Assembly (NCBI RefSeq): GCF_000834655.1
Contig: NZ_JXQQ01000044.1
Location: forward strand, 1-64,000
Length of the DNA: 64,000 bases
Direction of reading: 5' to 3'
Source: Variovorax paradoxus
Lineage (GTDB): Bacteria; Pseudomonadota; Gammaproteobacteria; Burkholderiales; Burkholderiaceae_C
A model generated the notes under the pieces. The model ran no database searches, was not told the DNA's origin, and saw only the letters and a list, made by a program, of their open reading frames with translations. Position 1 is the stretch's first letter, and every line of letters starts with the position of its first letter. This document shows positions 1 through 8,757 of this stretch, piece by piece. The position numbers and the translations under genes were made by a program.

Positions 1-211
1 CCACCGAGATCTGCAGTTCCTCGCGGGAGCCGAAGTGGGCGAAGACGCCCGACTTGCTCATCTTGGTGATCTCGGCCACGGCGCCGATCGAGAGGCCCTC
101 GAGCCCGATCTGCGCAGCCAACGCCAGCGCGGCGTCGACGATCACGGCCTTGGTCTGCTGGCCCTTCTGGGCGGCGCGGGCCGGCTTGGCGGGAACGGCA
201 TTGACAGACAT
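1..211 (-). CDS. TetR-family transcriptional regulator, N-terminal part (runs off the window)
   Basis: Reading the minus strand from the ATG at 211 gives about 70 residues with a basic N-terminus and a TetR helix-turn-helix. The recognition-helix segment SKSGVFAHFGSREELQ lies at about residues 51-66. A GGAG ribosome binding site sits about 8 bases upstream of the ATG. The ligand-binding C-terminal domain lies outside the window, so the inducer and target cannot be inferred. A near-palindrome just upstream (232-243) suggests autoregulation. The first residues (alanine- and proline-rich) are the disordered tail common in this family. Confidence 0.85.
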   Translation of the reverse strand, partial: MSVNAVPAKPARAAQKGQQTKAVIVDAALALAAQIGLEGLSIGAVAEITKMSKSGVFAHFGSREELQISV

Positions 212-231
212 CGTGGAGCTCCGAATAAAAC

Positions 232-243
232 GAACGGTCGTTC
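232..243. promoter_or_regulatory. Likely TetR operator
   Basis: GAACG-GT-CGTTC is a perfect 5-base inverted repeat with a 2-base centre, set in A/T-rich flanks about 20 bases upstream of the tetR start codon. Compact dyads of this kind are typical TetR-family operators. Assignment to the adjacent repressor is inference. Confidence 0.55.
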
Positions 244-338
244 TATTTTGCGGGAGCTTTGCACTTTTGGCCGCAAATGACCTTCAGGCCACGAAGGTTA
301 ATTGATGTAAACCGGGGCCGCCAGGGCCCCGGCCTCGA

Positions 339-1097
339 TCAGAACTCCTGCGACACGGGACGCACGACCACCTCGTTGATGTCCACGTTCGCCGGTTGCT
401 CGACCGCATAGACCACCGCGCGGGCCACCGAATCGGCGGGAATCTGGTTGGCGTCGTAGAAGGCCTTCACGCCCGCCGCGGCATCGGCGTCGGAGCTGCC
501 GAACTTCAGTTCCGACTCGACCGCCCCCGGCGACACGACCGTCACCCGCACCCCGCTGTTGCCCATTTCCACGCGCAGGCCCTCGGAAATGGCGCGCACC
601 GCGTGCTTGGTGGCGCTGTACACGGTGCCGATCGGCGTGAACACCTTGATCCCGGCGATCGAGGCCACGTTCACGATGTGCCCGCTGCCCTGCGCCTGCA
701 TGCGCGGCAGCACCGCGGCGATGCCGTAGAGCACGCCCTTGATGTTGACGTCGATGGTGCGGTCCCACTCGTCGACCTTGAGCTTCTCGATCGGCGACAG
801 CGGCATCACGCCCGCGTTGTTGACCAGCACGTCGATGCGGCCGAAGGCTTCGACCGTCGCGGCGGCGAGCTTTTCCAGGTCGGCGCGCCGGGACACGTCG
901 GTGGCGATGGCCACGGCTTCGCCGCCGGCCTCGCGGATCTCGGCGACCACCTTGTCGAGCCGGTCGGTGCGGCGTGCCGCGAGCACCACCTTGGCGCCGC
1001 GCGCGGCCAGGTGGCGCGCCATGGATTCGCCGATGCCGCTGCTGGCGCCGGTGACGATGGCGACCTTGCCCTTGATGTTGTCTTGAACGGATGTCAT
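339..1097 (-). CDS. Short-chain dehydrogenase/reductase (SDR), classical type
   Basis: This is a 252-residue NAD(P)-dependent oxidoreductase of the classical SDR family. It has the cofactor motif TGASSGIG at about residues 15-22, NNAG in the centre and the catalytic YSATK near residue 157. I chose the ATG at 1097 because AAGGAA lies about 6 bases upstream; an in-frame ATG at 1151 would add 18 residues with no Shine-Dalgarno. It is transcribed divergently from a LysR regulator, the usual arrangement for a regulated target. It resembles the YdfG/clavaldehyde-dehydrogenase-like subgroup, but the substrate cannot be told from sequence. Confidence 0.9.
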   Translation of the reverse strand: MTSVQDNIKGKVAIVTGASSGIGESMARHLAARGAKVVLAARRTDRLDKVVAEIREAGGEAVAIATDVSRRADLEKLAAATVEAFGRIDVLVNNAGVMPLSPIEKLKVDEWDRTIDVNIKGVLYGIAAVLPRMQAQGSGHIVNVASIAGIKVFTPIGTVYSATKHAVRAISEGLRVEMGNSGVRVTVVSPGAVESELKFGSSDADAAAGVKAFYDANQIPADSVARAVVYAVEQPANVDINEVVVRPVSQEF

Positions 1098-1138
1098 GGA
1101 GAAATTCCTTTCGGGTGTGTTGAAGAAGTGCATGCAGT

Positions 1139-1151
1139 GTGGAAAATCCAC
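1139..1151. promoter_or_regulatory. Dyad in the SDR-LysR divergent intergenic region
   Basis: GTGGA-AAA-TCCAC is a short perfect inverted repeat in the 110-base gap between the two divergent start codons. It is a candidate LysR-type or promoter-proximal site. Its T-centred, A-rich core fits, but I see no second matching half-site. Confidence 0.3.
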
Positions 1152-1207
1152 GCGTTCCAGTAAATGAAACTCTGGCGACTTCAGAATTCCTCAACAAGGA
1201 ACAACCC

Positions 1208-2095
1208 ATGGCCAACCGCCTCGAAGCCCTGCGCGTCTTTTTCACCGCTGCCGATGCCGCCAACTTCCGCGAGGCGGCGGTGCGCCTGTCCGTGTCGCCG
1301 CAGGTGGTGACGCGCGCGGTGCGCGAGCTGGAAGAAGAACTGGGCGAGCCGCTCTTTCACCGCAGCACGCGCGGCGTGCAGCTCACCGATTTCGGCCGGC
1401 AGCTCGCGCAGCGCGCCCGCATCGCGGTGGGCGGCGTCGACGAACTCTTCCACCGCATCGACCGGCGTTCGTTGTCGCAGCACGCGGGCACGGTGCGCGT
1501 CACCGCGCCCAACGTCTATGGCAGGCGCCTGATTCCCGAGGCGCTGGCGCCGATGCTGGCAGCGCATCCGGGACTGGTGCTCGACCTGCGGCTGTCGGAA
1601 GAACACGCCGACGTGGTCGACGAGCAGATCGACATCGGCGTGCGCGCGGGCCCGATCCGCGATGCGCGCTTCGTCGCACGCACGGTCGGCCGGATGCAAC
1701 TGCGCGTGGTGGCAACGCCGGCGCTCATCGCGCGCACCGGCATCCCGGAGAACCTCGAGGCGCTGCCCGGCTTCCCGCTCACCGCGCTGCTCGACCGCAG
1801 CGCGGGCCGGCCCTGGTCGTGGTTCTTCAGCAAGGGGCGGCAGATGCCGGTCGGCGCGCCGGCCTTCATTACCGACGACGTCGATGCCGAATGCGCCGCG
1901 GTGCGCGCGGGCCTGGGCTTCGGCCAGCTCGCGGGGCCGCTGGCCGAGCCGCTGATCGCGTCGGGCGAACTGGTGGAAGTGCTCGAGGCGGAGGCGCCCG
2001 AGTCCTGGCCGATCCATGTCTACCGCTCGCAGCGCGCGCCGGTGCCGGCGCGGGTGCGGCTGGTCTACGACGAACTGATCCGCGCGTTGCGCTGA
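1208..2095 (+). CDS. LysR-family transcriptional regulator
   Basis: A 295-residue LysR-type regulator. The winged helix-turn-helix is at about residues 1-60 (AANFREAAVRLSVSPQVVTRAVRELEE region), followed by the linker helix and a periplasmic-binding-like effector domain. The start at 1208 has AAGGA about 6 bases upstream. Divergence from the SDR gene at 339-1097 suggests it regulates that gene and itself. The sequence resembles the subgroup that typically controls a neighbouring oxidoreductase. The effector is unknown. Confidence 0.93.
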   Translation: MANRLEALRVFFTAADAANFREAAVRLSVSPQVVTRAVRELEEELGEPLFHRSTRGVQLTDFGRQLAQRARIAVGGVDELFHRIDRRSLSQHAGTVRVTAPNVYGRRLIPEALAPMLAAHPGLVLDLRLSEEHADVVDEQIDIGVRAGPIRDARFVARTVGRMQLRVVATPALIARTGIPENLEALPGFPLTALLDRSAGRPWSWFFSKGRQMPVGAPAFITDDVDAECAAVRAGLGFGQLAGPLAEPLIASGELVEVLEAEAPESWPIHVYRSQRAPVPARVRLVYDELIRALR

Positions 2096-2116
2096 GCCGC
2101 GTGGCCGGTCTTGCGG

Positions 2117-2980
2117 TCAGTCGTATTTCTGGCCGTTGCGCATCAGCTCGGGCGTGCCGATCACCTCGTTGAGCGCATCGAAGTCCAGCATCTGAGGCCG
2201 CCACGGCTGCGTGGTGCGGTGCTTGTGCAGGCTCCCGTAGTAGCCCTGCAGCGTGTGCACCACCGCGCGCGCGGTGCCGCCCGGAAAGATCGCGATGCGA
2301 AAGCCGTGCTTGTGCAGCGCATCGGCATCCTGGATCGGCGTCTTGCCGCCTTCGACCATGTTGGCCAGGAGCGGCACGCGGTCGCCGAAGCGCTGGCACG
2401 CCGCATCCATCTGCTCGGGCGAGCGCAGCGCCTCGATGAAGAGCGCGTCCACGCCGCAGGCGAGGTACGCCTCGGCGCGGTCGAGCGCGGCCTCGAGCCC
2501 TTCGACCGCCACCGCATCGGTGCGCGCGAGGATCAGCGTGTCGCTCGATGCGCGCGCGTCCAGCGCGGCCTTGAGCTTGCCGACCATTTCGCGCTCGGGC
2601 ACCACGGCCTTGCCGTCGAGGTGGCCGCAGCGCTTGGGAAAGGTCTGGTCCTCGATCTGCACCATCGCCGCGCCCGCGCGCTCGAAGCCGCGCACGGTGC
2701 GTTGCGTGTTCAGTGCATTGCCGAAGCCGGTGTCGGCATCGACGATCACCGGCAGGCTCACCCGCTCGGTGATGCGCGCGAGCGTGTCGGCCACCTCGGT
2801 GAAGGTGGTGAGGCCGACGTCGGAGCGGCCCAATCGCGTGTAAGCAATCGATGCGCCCGAAAGATACAGCGCCTCGAAGCCGGCCTGCTCGGCCACCAAT
2901 GCGCTGAGCGCGTCGTACACGCCGGGCGCGAGCACGATGTCGTTGCGCGCGAGCCGGGTCTTGAAGGAAGGGTTCGTCAT
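2117..2980 (-). CDS. Isocitrate lyase/PEP mutase family lyase
   Basis: A 287-residue single-domain TIM-barrel enzyme of the ICL/PEPM superfamily. It shows the metal-binding segment DADTGFGN, the acidic strand QIEDQTFPKRCGH and the LARTDA strand. The cysteine in KRCGH is the gating-loop residue of C-C lyases such as 2-methylisocitrate lyase and 2,3-dimethylmalate lyase; PEP mutases lack it, so lyase activity is favoured. The likely reaction is retro-Claisen cleavage of a substituted malate or citrate to pyruvate or another oxoacid. Its start overlaps the upstream flavoprotein stop by 4 bases, and it is the last gene of the 2117-16949 operon. Confidence 0.88.
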   Translation of the reverse strand: MTNPSFKTRLARNDIVLAPGVYDALSALVAEQAGFEALYLSGASIAYTRLGRSDVGLTTFTEVADTLARITERVSLPVIVDADTGFGNALNTQRTVRGFERAGAAMVQIEDQTFPKRCGHLDGKAVVPEREMVGKLKAALDARASSDTLILARTDAVAVEGLEAALDRAEAYLACGVDALFIEALRSPEQMDAACQRFGDRVPLLANMVEGGKTPIQDADALHKHGFRIAIFPGGTARAVVHTLQGYYGSLHKHRTTQPWRPQMLDFDALNEVIGTPELMRNGQKYD

Positions 2981-4389
2981 CTGGACGCTTTCGTCGAAGG
3001 GATCAATGCGGCAGCCGTGCGGGCCGCGATGTAGCCCCCGGCGACGGCGCTCAGCAGGCCGTTGCCGGAGAGGTAGCCCCACACCGCGTCGCCCGACACG
3101 CCGCCCGCCGCGCCGCCGGCCGCGAGCAGGTTGGCGAAGGGCGTGCCGTCGTGGCGCAGCACGCGCATGTCGGGCGCGGTGTCGAGGCCGCCTTGGGTGT
3201 GGAAGAGCGCGCCCGTGACCTTCACCGCGAAGTACGGCGCATCGAGCGCGCGTGCGAACACGCGTCCGTCGGGCGATGTGCCGCTGTGCATGGCGTCCAG
3301 CGTGCCCTGGAGAACGCCGGGCTCGCAGCCGATGCAGTCCGCGAGCGCGGCGACCGATTCGCAGCAGCGCAAGGCGCCCGCCGCCTCCGCATCGCAGAAG
3401 TCGGGAAAGCCGCGCGCCAGCGCGAGCAGCGGCGCATCGAACACATTCCACGCAATGCCGCCCGGCTGCGCGAGCACATGCACCGCCGCTTCCGAGTAGC
3501 CCTGTGTCTCGTCATGGAAGCGCCGGCCCTCGCAGTTGATCTGCACGCCGCCTTCCATCATCACGGCCCACGACATCAGCGCCCCTTGCGGCGTGACCCA
3601 CGAGCCGTGGCCCTGGTAGCCGCCGAGATCGCGCAGCCGCGCGCCCAGCGATTCGCCCCAGAGAATCGCACTGCCGTCGTTGCCGATGTGGCCGCCGAAG
3701 GTGGCTTCAGCCATCTCCGGCAGCAGCGCGCGGACCATCTGCGCATTGCCGCCGAAGCCGTTGCAGGCGAGCAGCAGCGCGTCGCAGGCCAGCGCCTCGC
3801 GGCTGCCGTCGGGCCGCGTGTAGTCGATGCCGATCACCCGGTCTTCGGCATCGAGCACCAGCGTGTCGACCAGCGCCTGCGTCAGCACGGGAATGCCCGC
3901 GGCCTCGACCGCCGACTGCAGCGCCGCCATCAGCGACGCACCCGTCTTCTGCGGCAGCGCGTGCATGCGATGCACGCTGTGGCCCGGATAGAGAAAGCCG
4001 TCGAGCAGCATCCACTGCAACCCGTGCCGTTCCTGCAGCGCATCGAGCGCGGGCCCGATGGAGGCCGCATAAGCCTCGACCAGCGCAGGCGCCGCGCGCC
4101 CATGCGCCTTGGCCTGGATATCGGCGGCGAAGCGCTCGGCGCTGTCCTCGCGCACGCCGTGCGCGCGCTGCGTGCGGGTGCCGGGTGCGGGAATGAATCC
4201 CGAGGACAGCGCGGTCGATCCGCTCGGCACCACATCGCGCTCCAGCACCACGCACTCCACGCCCGCATCGGCCAGCATCAGCGCGGCGGTGAGCCCGCAG
4301 GCACCGCCGCCGACGATGGCCACCGGCACGTGCACGTCGGCTTCGACCTGCGCCGCGCGGCGGACGAGGCGCGAAGGGCTTCCAGTCAT
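2977..4389 (-). CDS. FAD-dependent oxidoreductase, fumarate reductase/succinate dehydrogenase flavoprotein family
   Basis: A 470-residue flavoprotein with the N-terminal dinucleotide-binding motif AIVGGGACG (about residues 23-31) followed by the ERD acidic strand end. The C-terminal block GLDTAPDMRVL...LLAAGGAAGG is typical of the FAD-binding-2 family, which includes fumarate reductases, 3-ketosteroid dehydrogenases and tricarballylate dehydrogenase. I see no secretion signal, so it is probably cytoplasmic. It would oxidise or reduce a C-C bond next to a carboxylate or ketone. It overlaps both neighbours by ATGA. The sequence context suggests desaturation of the carbon skeleton before hydration, which is inference. 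Confidence 0.85.
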   Translation of the reverse strand: MTGSPSRLVRRAAQVEADVHVPVAIVGGGACGLTAALMLADAGVECVVLERDVVPSGSTALSSGFIPAPGTRTQRAHGVREDSAERFAADIQAKAHGRAAPALVEAYAASIGPALDALQERHGLQWMLLDGFLYPGHSVHRMHALPQKTGASLMAALQSAVEAAGIPVLTQALVDTLVLDAEDRVIGIDYTRPDGSREALACDALLLACNGFGGNAQMVRALLPEMAEATFGGHIGNDGSAILWGESLGARLRDLGGYQGHGSWVTPQGALMSWAVMMEGGVQINCEGRRFHDETQGYSEAAVHVLAQPGGIAWNVFDAPLLALARGFPDFCDAEAAGALRCCESVAALADCIGCEPGVLQGTLDAMHSGTSPDGRVFARALDAPYFAVKVTGALFHTQGGLDTAPDMRVLRHDGTPFANLLAAGGAAGGVSGDAVWGYLSGNGLLSAVAGGYIAARTAAALIPSTKASR

Positions 4390-5000
4390 GCGAGCGATGC
4401 GGCGAAGGCCGCGCAGTCCGTCACCTCGGCCACGTTGCGCATGTCGGCCAGCGAGGTCTGGTGGCGCTCTTCGCCGAAGGCCGCGCAGCCGTCGGCGAGC
4501 ACCAGCGTGCGGTAGTCGCGCATGTGCGCATCGCGCACCGTGCTCGCGACGCCGCCGTTGGTGACGATGCCGCAGACCGCGACGGTGTCGATGCCCGCGC
4601 GCCGCAGCACCCAGTCGAGCTGCGTGTTGAAGAAGGCCGAATACGCGACCTTGCTGACCGTCACGTCGATGAGCCCGCTCAACGCATCGACGTTGGCCTG
4701 GCCCCAGCTACCGGGCGCGAAGTCGCCTTTCTTCAGGTACGGGCGCAGCGCCTTCAGGTGCGGCGAGACCATCGGCTCGCCGCCCGCGTCGGGCCACAGC
4801 GTGAACTGGCTAGCTACCACCAGGCCGCCCGCCGCCTTGAGCGCGCGTGCGACCTCGGCCACGCGCGCAGGCAGCAGCAGCGCCGGCGGATTGGTATCGC
4901 CGCCGCGCGCATAGGCGCCCTTCGCATCGAGAAAATCGTTCTGCAGGTCAATGATGACCAGCGCCGTCTTCGCCGCCACCGGCTTCGTCGCTTCGCTCAC
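4386..5000 (-). CDS. Isochorismatase-fold hydrolase, nucleophile cysteine replaced by glycine
   Basis: A 204-residue protein of the isochorismatase/cysteine-hydrolase family, starting at GTG (5000), which overlaps the hyuA stop as GTGA. The catalytic aspartate strand IIDLQNDF and the lysine strand (SKVAYSAFF) are present. At the nucleophile site the family pattern T-x-x-C-V reads TNGGV, so the cysteine used by amidases such as nicotinamidase, RutB and maleamate amidase is a glycine. That resembles true isochorismatases of the PhzD type, which hydrolyse a vinyl ether without a cysteine. It may therefore not be an ordinary amidase, or it may be impaired. Confidence 0.85.
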   Translation of the reverse strand: MSEATKPVAAKTALVIIDLQNDFLDAKGAYARGGDTNPPALLLPARVAEVARALKAAGGLVVASQFTLWPDAGGEPMVSPHLKALRPYLKKGDFAPGSWGQANVDALSGLIDVTVSKVAYSAFFNTQLDWVLRRAGIDTVAVCGIVTNGGVASTVRDAHMRDYRTLVLADGCAAFGEERHQTSLADMRNVAEVTDCAAFAASLA

Positions 5001-7051
5001 GACAGCCTCACCAGCAGGTTGCCGTGCGCATCGACCTCGGCATGGAAGCCGGGTTCGAGCCATACGGTGGTGTCGGCCTGCTCCAGGATCGCGGGCCCTT
5101 CGATGCGCGCGGCCACCGGCAGTTCGAGCCGCGCATGGCGCACAGCCTCGTGCCATTGGCCGTTGTGGAACACGCGCTGCGTGCCCAGCGGCGCGGTGCT
5201 GCCCTCCCCTTCGGGCGCGAGCACCTTCAGATCGAACTTGGGCCGCACGCCGATGCGCGCGTAGCGCAGGTTCATCACGCGGATCGGGATGCCGTCCAGC
5301 ACGCGGCCGAATGCGGCCGTGTAGCTGGCTTCGAACGCAGCGCGGATCGACGCGGCCGTGAGCGGCGACTTGCCTGCATCGGCGAGCACCACGGGCAGCG
5401 TGTGCGTCTGGCCCGCGTAGAGCATGTCGAGCGCAATCACCTCGCGCACTTCGTCGAAGCGCACGCCCGAGGAGTCGAGGCGCTGCTGGCAGCTCGCGGC
5501 CAGTTCGTCGATGCGGTGCTGCACGTCGGCCACGTCGAGTTCGGTCAGCGGCTTGTTGAGCGTCTGCACCGCGTCGTGGCGCATGTCGGCGATCACGCAG
5601 CCGAGCGCCGAGGTCACGCCGGGATAGCGCGGCACGATGCCCGTGGCCACGCCCACCTCGCGCATCATCGCGCACACATGCAGCGCGCCGCCGCCGCCGA
5701 ACGGCATGTAGGCGAAGCGGCGCGGGTCGTGCCCGCGCTCGATCGAGACCAGGCGGATCGCGCCCGCCATGCGTGCGTTGGCCACCGTGAGGATGGCTTC
5801 AGCAGCCGCATGCACGTCCAGGCCCAGCGGACGCGCAACGTGTTCCTCGATGGCCTGGCGCGACTTCTCCGCATCGAGAGCGGCGAGCAAGCCGCCGCCG
5901 AGCGGGCGGTCCGCCGCGATGCGGCCCAGCAGCACGTTCACATCGGTCACCGTCGGCCGCATGTTGCCGCGCCCGTAGCACGCAGGCCCCGGCACGCTGC
6001 CGGCCGACTCGGGGCCCACCTGCAGCATGCCGCTCGCATCCACCGAGGCGATGGAGCCGCCGCCTGCGCCGATGGTCTCGATCTGGATCATCGGCGAGCG
6101 GATCACCATGCCGAACTCGATGGCGGTCTGCGCAGCCAAAGCCGCCTCGCCGTTCGCCACCAGCGACACGTCGAACGAGGTGCCGCCCATGTCGCCGGTG
6201 ATGGCATTCGGAAAGCCCGCCGCGCGCGCAATCGCCGCGCAGGCGATCACGCCGGCCGCCGGACCCGACAGCGCCGTGCGCACCGGCAGGTCGCTCGCGG
6301 TCTGGCGCGACATCACGCCGCCGTTGCTCTGCACCACCAGCAGTTCGCCCGCAAAGCCCTGGCCGCGCAGGTCGGACTCGAGCCGGCCGAGGTAGCTGCC
6401 CACCACCGGCTGCAGCGCTGCGTTGAGCGTGGCGGTCGAGCAGCGCTCGAACTCGCGGATCTCGGGCAGCACTTCGCTGGCCGAGGTGACGTGCGGGTTG
6501 GGCCACAGCTCGCGCACGGCCGCAACGGCCAGGCGCTCGTTTTCGGGGTTCGCGTAGGTGTTGATGAAGAACACGCACACCGCCTCGCAGCCTGCTTCGA
6601 GCAACGAACGTGCTTCGGCGCGCACCTGCTCCAGGTCGACCGCGGTGTGCAGCGTTCCATCGGCGAGCACACGCTCGTCGACTTCCCGGCGCAGGTCGCG
6701 CGGCACCACGGGCGTGAAGCTGCCGCGCAGACCCCAGGTCTCGGGGCGGTCGCGGCGGCGCATCTCCAGCACGTCGCGGAAGCCGCGCGTGGTGATGATG
6801 CCGGTGCGCGCCACCTTGCGTTCGAGCAGCGCATTGGTGCCGACCGTGGTGCCGTGCACGATGGTGGAAATGTCGGCGGCCGAATCGGCCACGCGCGCCA
6901 CGCCGTTCATGAAGCCGCGCGCTTCTTCGCCGCGCGTGGAGGGCACCTTGACGATGCGCGCCGTGCCGTTGGCCTCGTCGAGCACGAAGAGGTCGGTGAA
7001 GGTGCCGCCGACATCGACGCCGACGACAAGGGATTTACCAGTGGAAGTCAT
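4997..7051 (-). CDS. hyuA: Hydantoinase/oxoprolinase family protein, A subunit
   Basis: A 684-residue ATPase-type subunit. The N-terminus carries the phosphate-binding motif VGVDVGGTFTDLF (about residues 10-22) and a second motif GDMGGTSFDVSLV in the middle, as in N-methylhydantoinase A and 5-oxoprolinase. With HyuB these enzymes use ATP to open a cyclic amide such as N-methylhydantoin or 5-oxoproline; acetone carboxylase subunits are more distant relatives. The start at 7051 makes a 4-base overlap with the hyuB stop, and the longer upstream reading has no support. The substrate is not predictable, but the operon points to a cyclic amide or imide. Confidence 0.92.
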   Translation of the reverse strand: MTSTGKSLVVGVDVGGTFTDLFVLDEANGTARIVKVPSTRGEEARGFMNGVARVADSAADISTIVHGTTVGTNALLERKVARTGIITTRGFRDVLEMRRRDRPETWGLRGSFTPVVPRDLRREVDERVLADGTLHTAVDLEQVRAEARSLLEAGCEAVCVFFINTYANPENERLAVAAVRELWPNPHVTSASEVLPEIREFERCSTATLNAALQPVVGSYLGRLESDLRGQGFAGELLVVQSNGGVMSRQTASDLPVRTALSGPAAGVIACAAIARAAGFPNAITGDMGGTSFDVSLVANGEAALAAQTAIEFGMVIRSPMIQIETIGAGGGSIASVDASGMLQVGPESAGSVPGPACYGRGNMRPTVTDVNVLLGRIAADRPLGGGLLAALDAEKSRQAIEEHVARPLGLDVHAAAEAILTVANARMAGAIRLVSIERGHDPRRFAYMPFGGGGALHVCAMMREVGVATGIVPRYPGVTSALGCVIADMRHDAVQTLNKPLTELDVADVQHRIDELAASCQQRLDSSGVRFDEVREVIALDMLYAGQTHTLPVVLADAGKSPLTAASIRAAFEASYTAAFGRVLDGIPIRVMNLRYARIGVRPKFDLKVLAPEGEGSTAPLGTQRVFHNGQWHEAVRHARLELPVAARIEGPAILEQADTTVWLEPGFHAEVDAHGNLLVRLS

Positions 7052-8757
7052 TCGGACGCTTTCTTGTCGGTGCCGGTCGTCACATAGCCCATCGCGCTGT
7101 CGGCCTCGCGCTGCGGTGCGGGCCGCTCGGCCGCACTGCCCCAGCCGCCGCCGCCCGGCGTTTCGAGCCGCACGCGTTCGCCGCGCACCAGTTGGATGCC
7201 GCGCATCTTCGAGACCATGGGCGGGGTGTGCCACGTGCCGTCGTTCTCGTAGCTGAACTTGTTGACCGCGCCTTCGCCGCCACCGGCGATGCCCTTGGGC
7301 GGCGAGGTGCCGCGCTCGCCGAAGACGAACACCTCGGCGTCCTTCTCGAGCAGTTCGATTTCATAGACCGCGCCGAGGCCGCCGCGGTGCTGGCCGTCGC
7401 CGCCCGAGTCGGCGCGCAGCGACCATTCGGTGAAGCGCACCGGGTACGCGGCTTCGAGGATCTCGAGCGGCGGGATCGTCGCGGTCGAGATCGGCGCGTT
7501 GCCGTGCGAGAGCCCGTCGCCACCCGAGTGGCCGCCGTGTCCGCCGCCGAAGAAACTGAACATCACCCAGCGCTGGCCTTCGCGGCCCTTGTCGCTGCGG
7601 TGGCCCGCGATCGACAGCGCGTTGATCGTGCCGTAGGCCTGCGCCACGGCGCGTGTCGGGTCGGCCTGCGCGGCGGCGCTGAAGATCACGTCGATCATCC
7701 GCAGGATGGTCTCGGTGTAGCCGCCGACCGGCCGCGGGCGCTGGCAGCTGATCACCAGCTTGTCGGGAATGTCGAAGTCCACCGCGTCGAGCACGCCGGC
7801 ATTGGCGGGCACATCGGGAAACAGGTGCTTGAGCGCGACATAGCACGCCGCCACGGCGGTGGCGCGCGAGATGTTCACAGGCCCCGCGCATTGCGGCGAC
7901 GTGCGCGAGAAGTCGAGCAAGAGCCGGTCTCCGGCCACGGTCATGTCCAGGGCGATGGTGAGCGGCTCATTGGTGATGCCGTCGTTGTCCAGCACGTCCT
8001 CGAAGCTGTAGCGGCCGTCGGGGAGCGAGGCGATGTGCGAGCGCATGAGCCGCAGCGCGCGGCTGCGCAGCTCGCCGAGCGCGTTCAGCACCAGGTCGTC
8101 GCTGTACTCGTCGAGCAGGCCGTTCAGCCGCTTCTCGCCCAGCTCCAGCGCCGCGAGCTGGCCGTTCAGGTCACCCCAGAGGCTATCGGGCAGGCGCGTG
8201 TTGGCCTGCAGGATGGCCAGCACGTCCGCATCGAGCACGCCATTGCGCACGATGCGCACCGGCGGAATCTGCACCGCCTCCTGCCAGCACTCGGTGGCGG
8301 CCGGGTTGTAGTTGCCGGGCACGGCGCCGCCCACGTCGTGCCAGTGCGCGGCCGAAGCCATGTAGCAGTAGAGCTTGCCGTTGCGAAAGAAAGGCTTGAC
8401 CAGCTTGAAGTCGTTGGCGTGCGTGCCGCCGTCGTAGGCATCGTTGCTGATCCAGATGTCGCCGTCCTTCATGCCGCCGCGCGGTTCGGCCGCCTTGGCG
8501 GTCGCGCGCACCGCGAAGGCCATGGCGCCGACGAACACCGGCAGGCCCGACTTGCCCTGCACCAGCGTGTCGCCGCTCGCGGCGTCGTACAGGCCGTGGC
8601 AGGCGTCGTGGGCCTCGGCAATGATGGGATTGAACGCGCTGCGGTAGAGCGTCGCGTCCATCTCGTCGGCCACCTGCTCGAGGCGGCCGCGCAGCACGGC
8701 GAGCGTGACGGGGTCGATCGCTGTCGCGGTCGCTGCGAAAGAGGAAGGGTCAGACAT
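7048..8757 (-). CDS. hyuB: Hydantoinase/oxoprolinase family protein, B subunit
   Basis: A 569-residue partner of HyuA. Family signatures include the EAHDACHGLYD segment near residue 50, the NDAYDGGTHANDF metal-site region and the glycine-rich GGGHGGHSGGDG segment near residue 400. It is expected to form the catalytic heteromer with HyuA for ATP-dependent hydrolysis of a cyclic amide. The ATG at 8757 overlaps the upstream small hydratase subunit by 8 bases; an in-frame ATG 33 bases further upstream lies inside that gene and is less likely. Confidence 0.92.
   Translation of the reverse strand: MSDPSSFAATATAIDPVTLAVLRGRLEQVADEMDATLYRSAFNPIIAEAHDACHGLYDAASGDTLVQGKSGLPVFVGAMAFAVRATAKAAEPRGGMKDGDIWISNDAYDGGTHANDFKLVKPFFRNGKLYCYMASAAHWHDVGGAVPGNYNPAATECWQEAVQIPPVRIVRNGVLDADVLAILQANTRLPDSLWGDLNGQLAALELGEKRLNGLLDEYSDDLVLNALGELRSRALRLMRSHIASLPDGRYSFEDVLDNDGITNEPLTIALDMTVAGDRLLLDFSRTSPQCAGPVNISRATAVAACYVALKHLFPDVPANAGVLDAVDFDIPDKLVISCQRPRPVGGYTETILRMIDVIFSAAAQADPTRAVAQAYGTINALSIAGHRSDKGREGQRWVMFSFFGGGHGGHSGGDGLSHGNAPISTATIPPLEILEAAYPVRFTEWSLRADSGGDGQHRGGLGAVYEIELLEKDAEVFVFGERGTSPPKGIAGGGEGAVNKFSYENDGTWHTPPMVSKMRGIQLVRGERVRLETPGGGGWGSAAERPAPQREADSAMGYVTTGTDKKASE

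Noticed and set aside
5024..7087. A 687-codon plus-strand frame opposite hyuA
   Set aside because: Histidine/arginine-rich shadow translation of hyuA, without a family signature.
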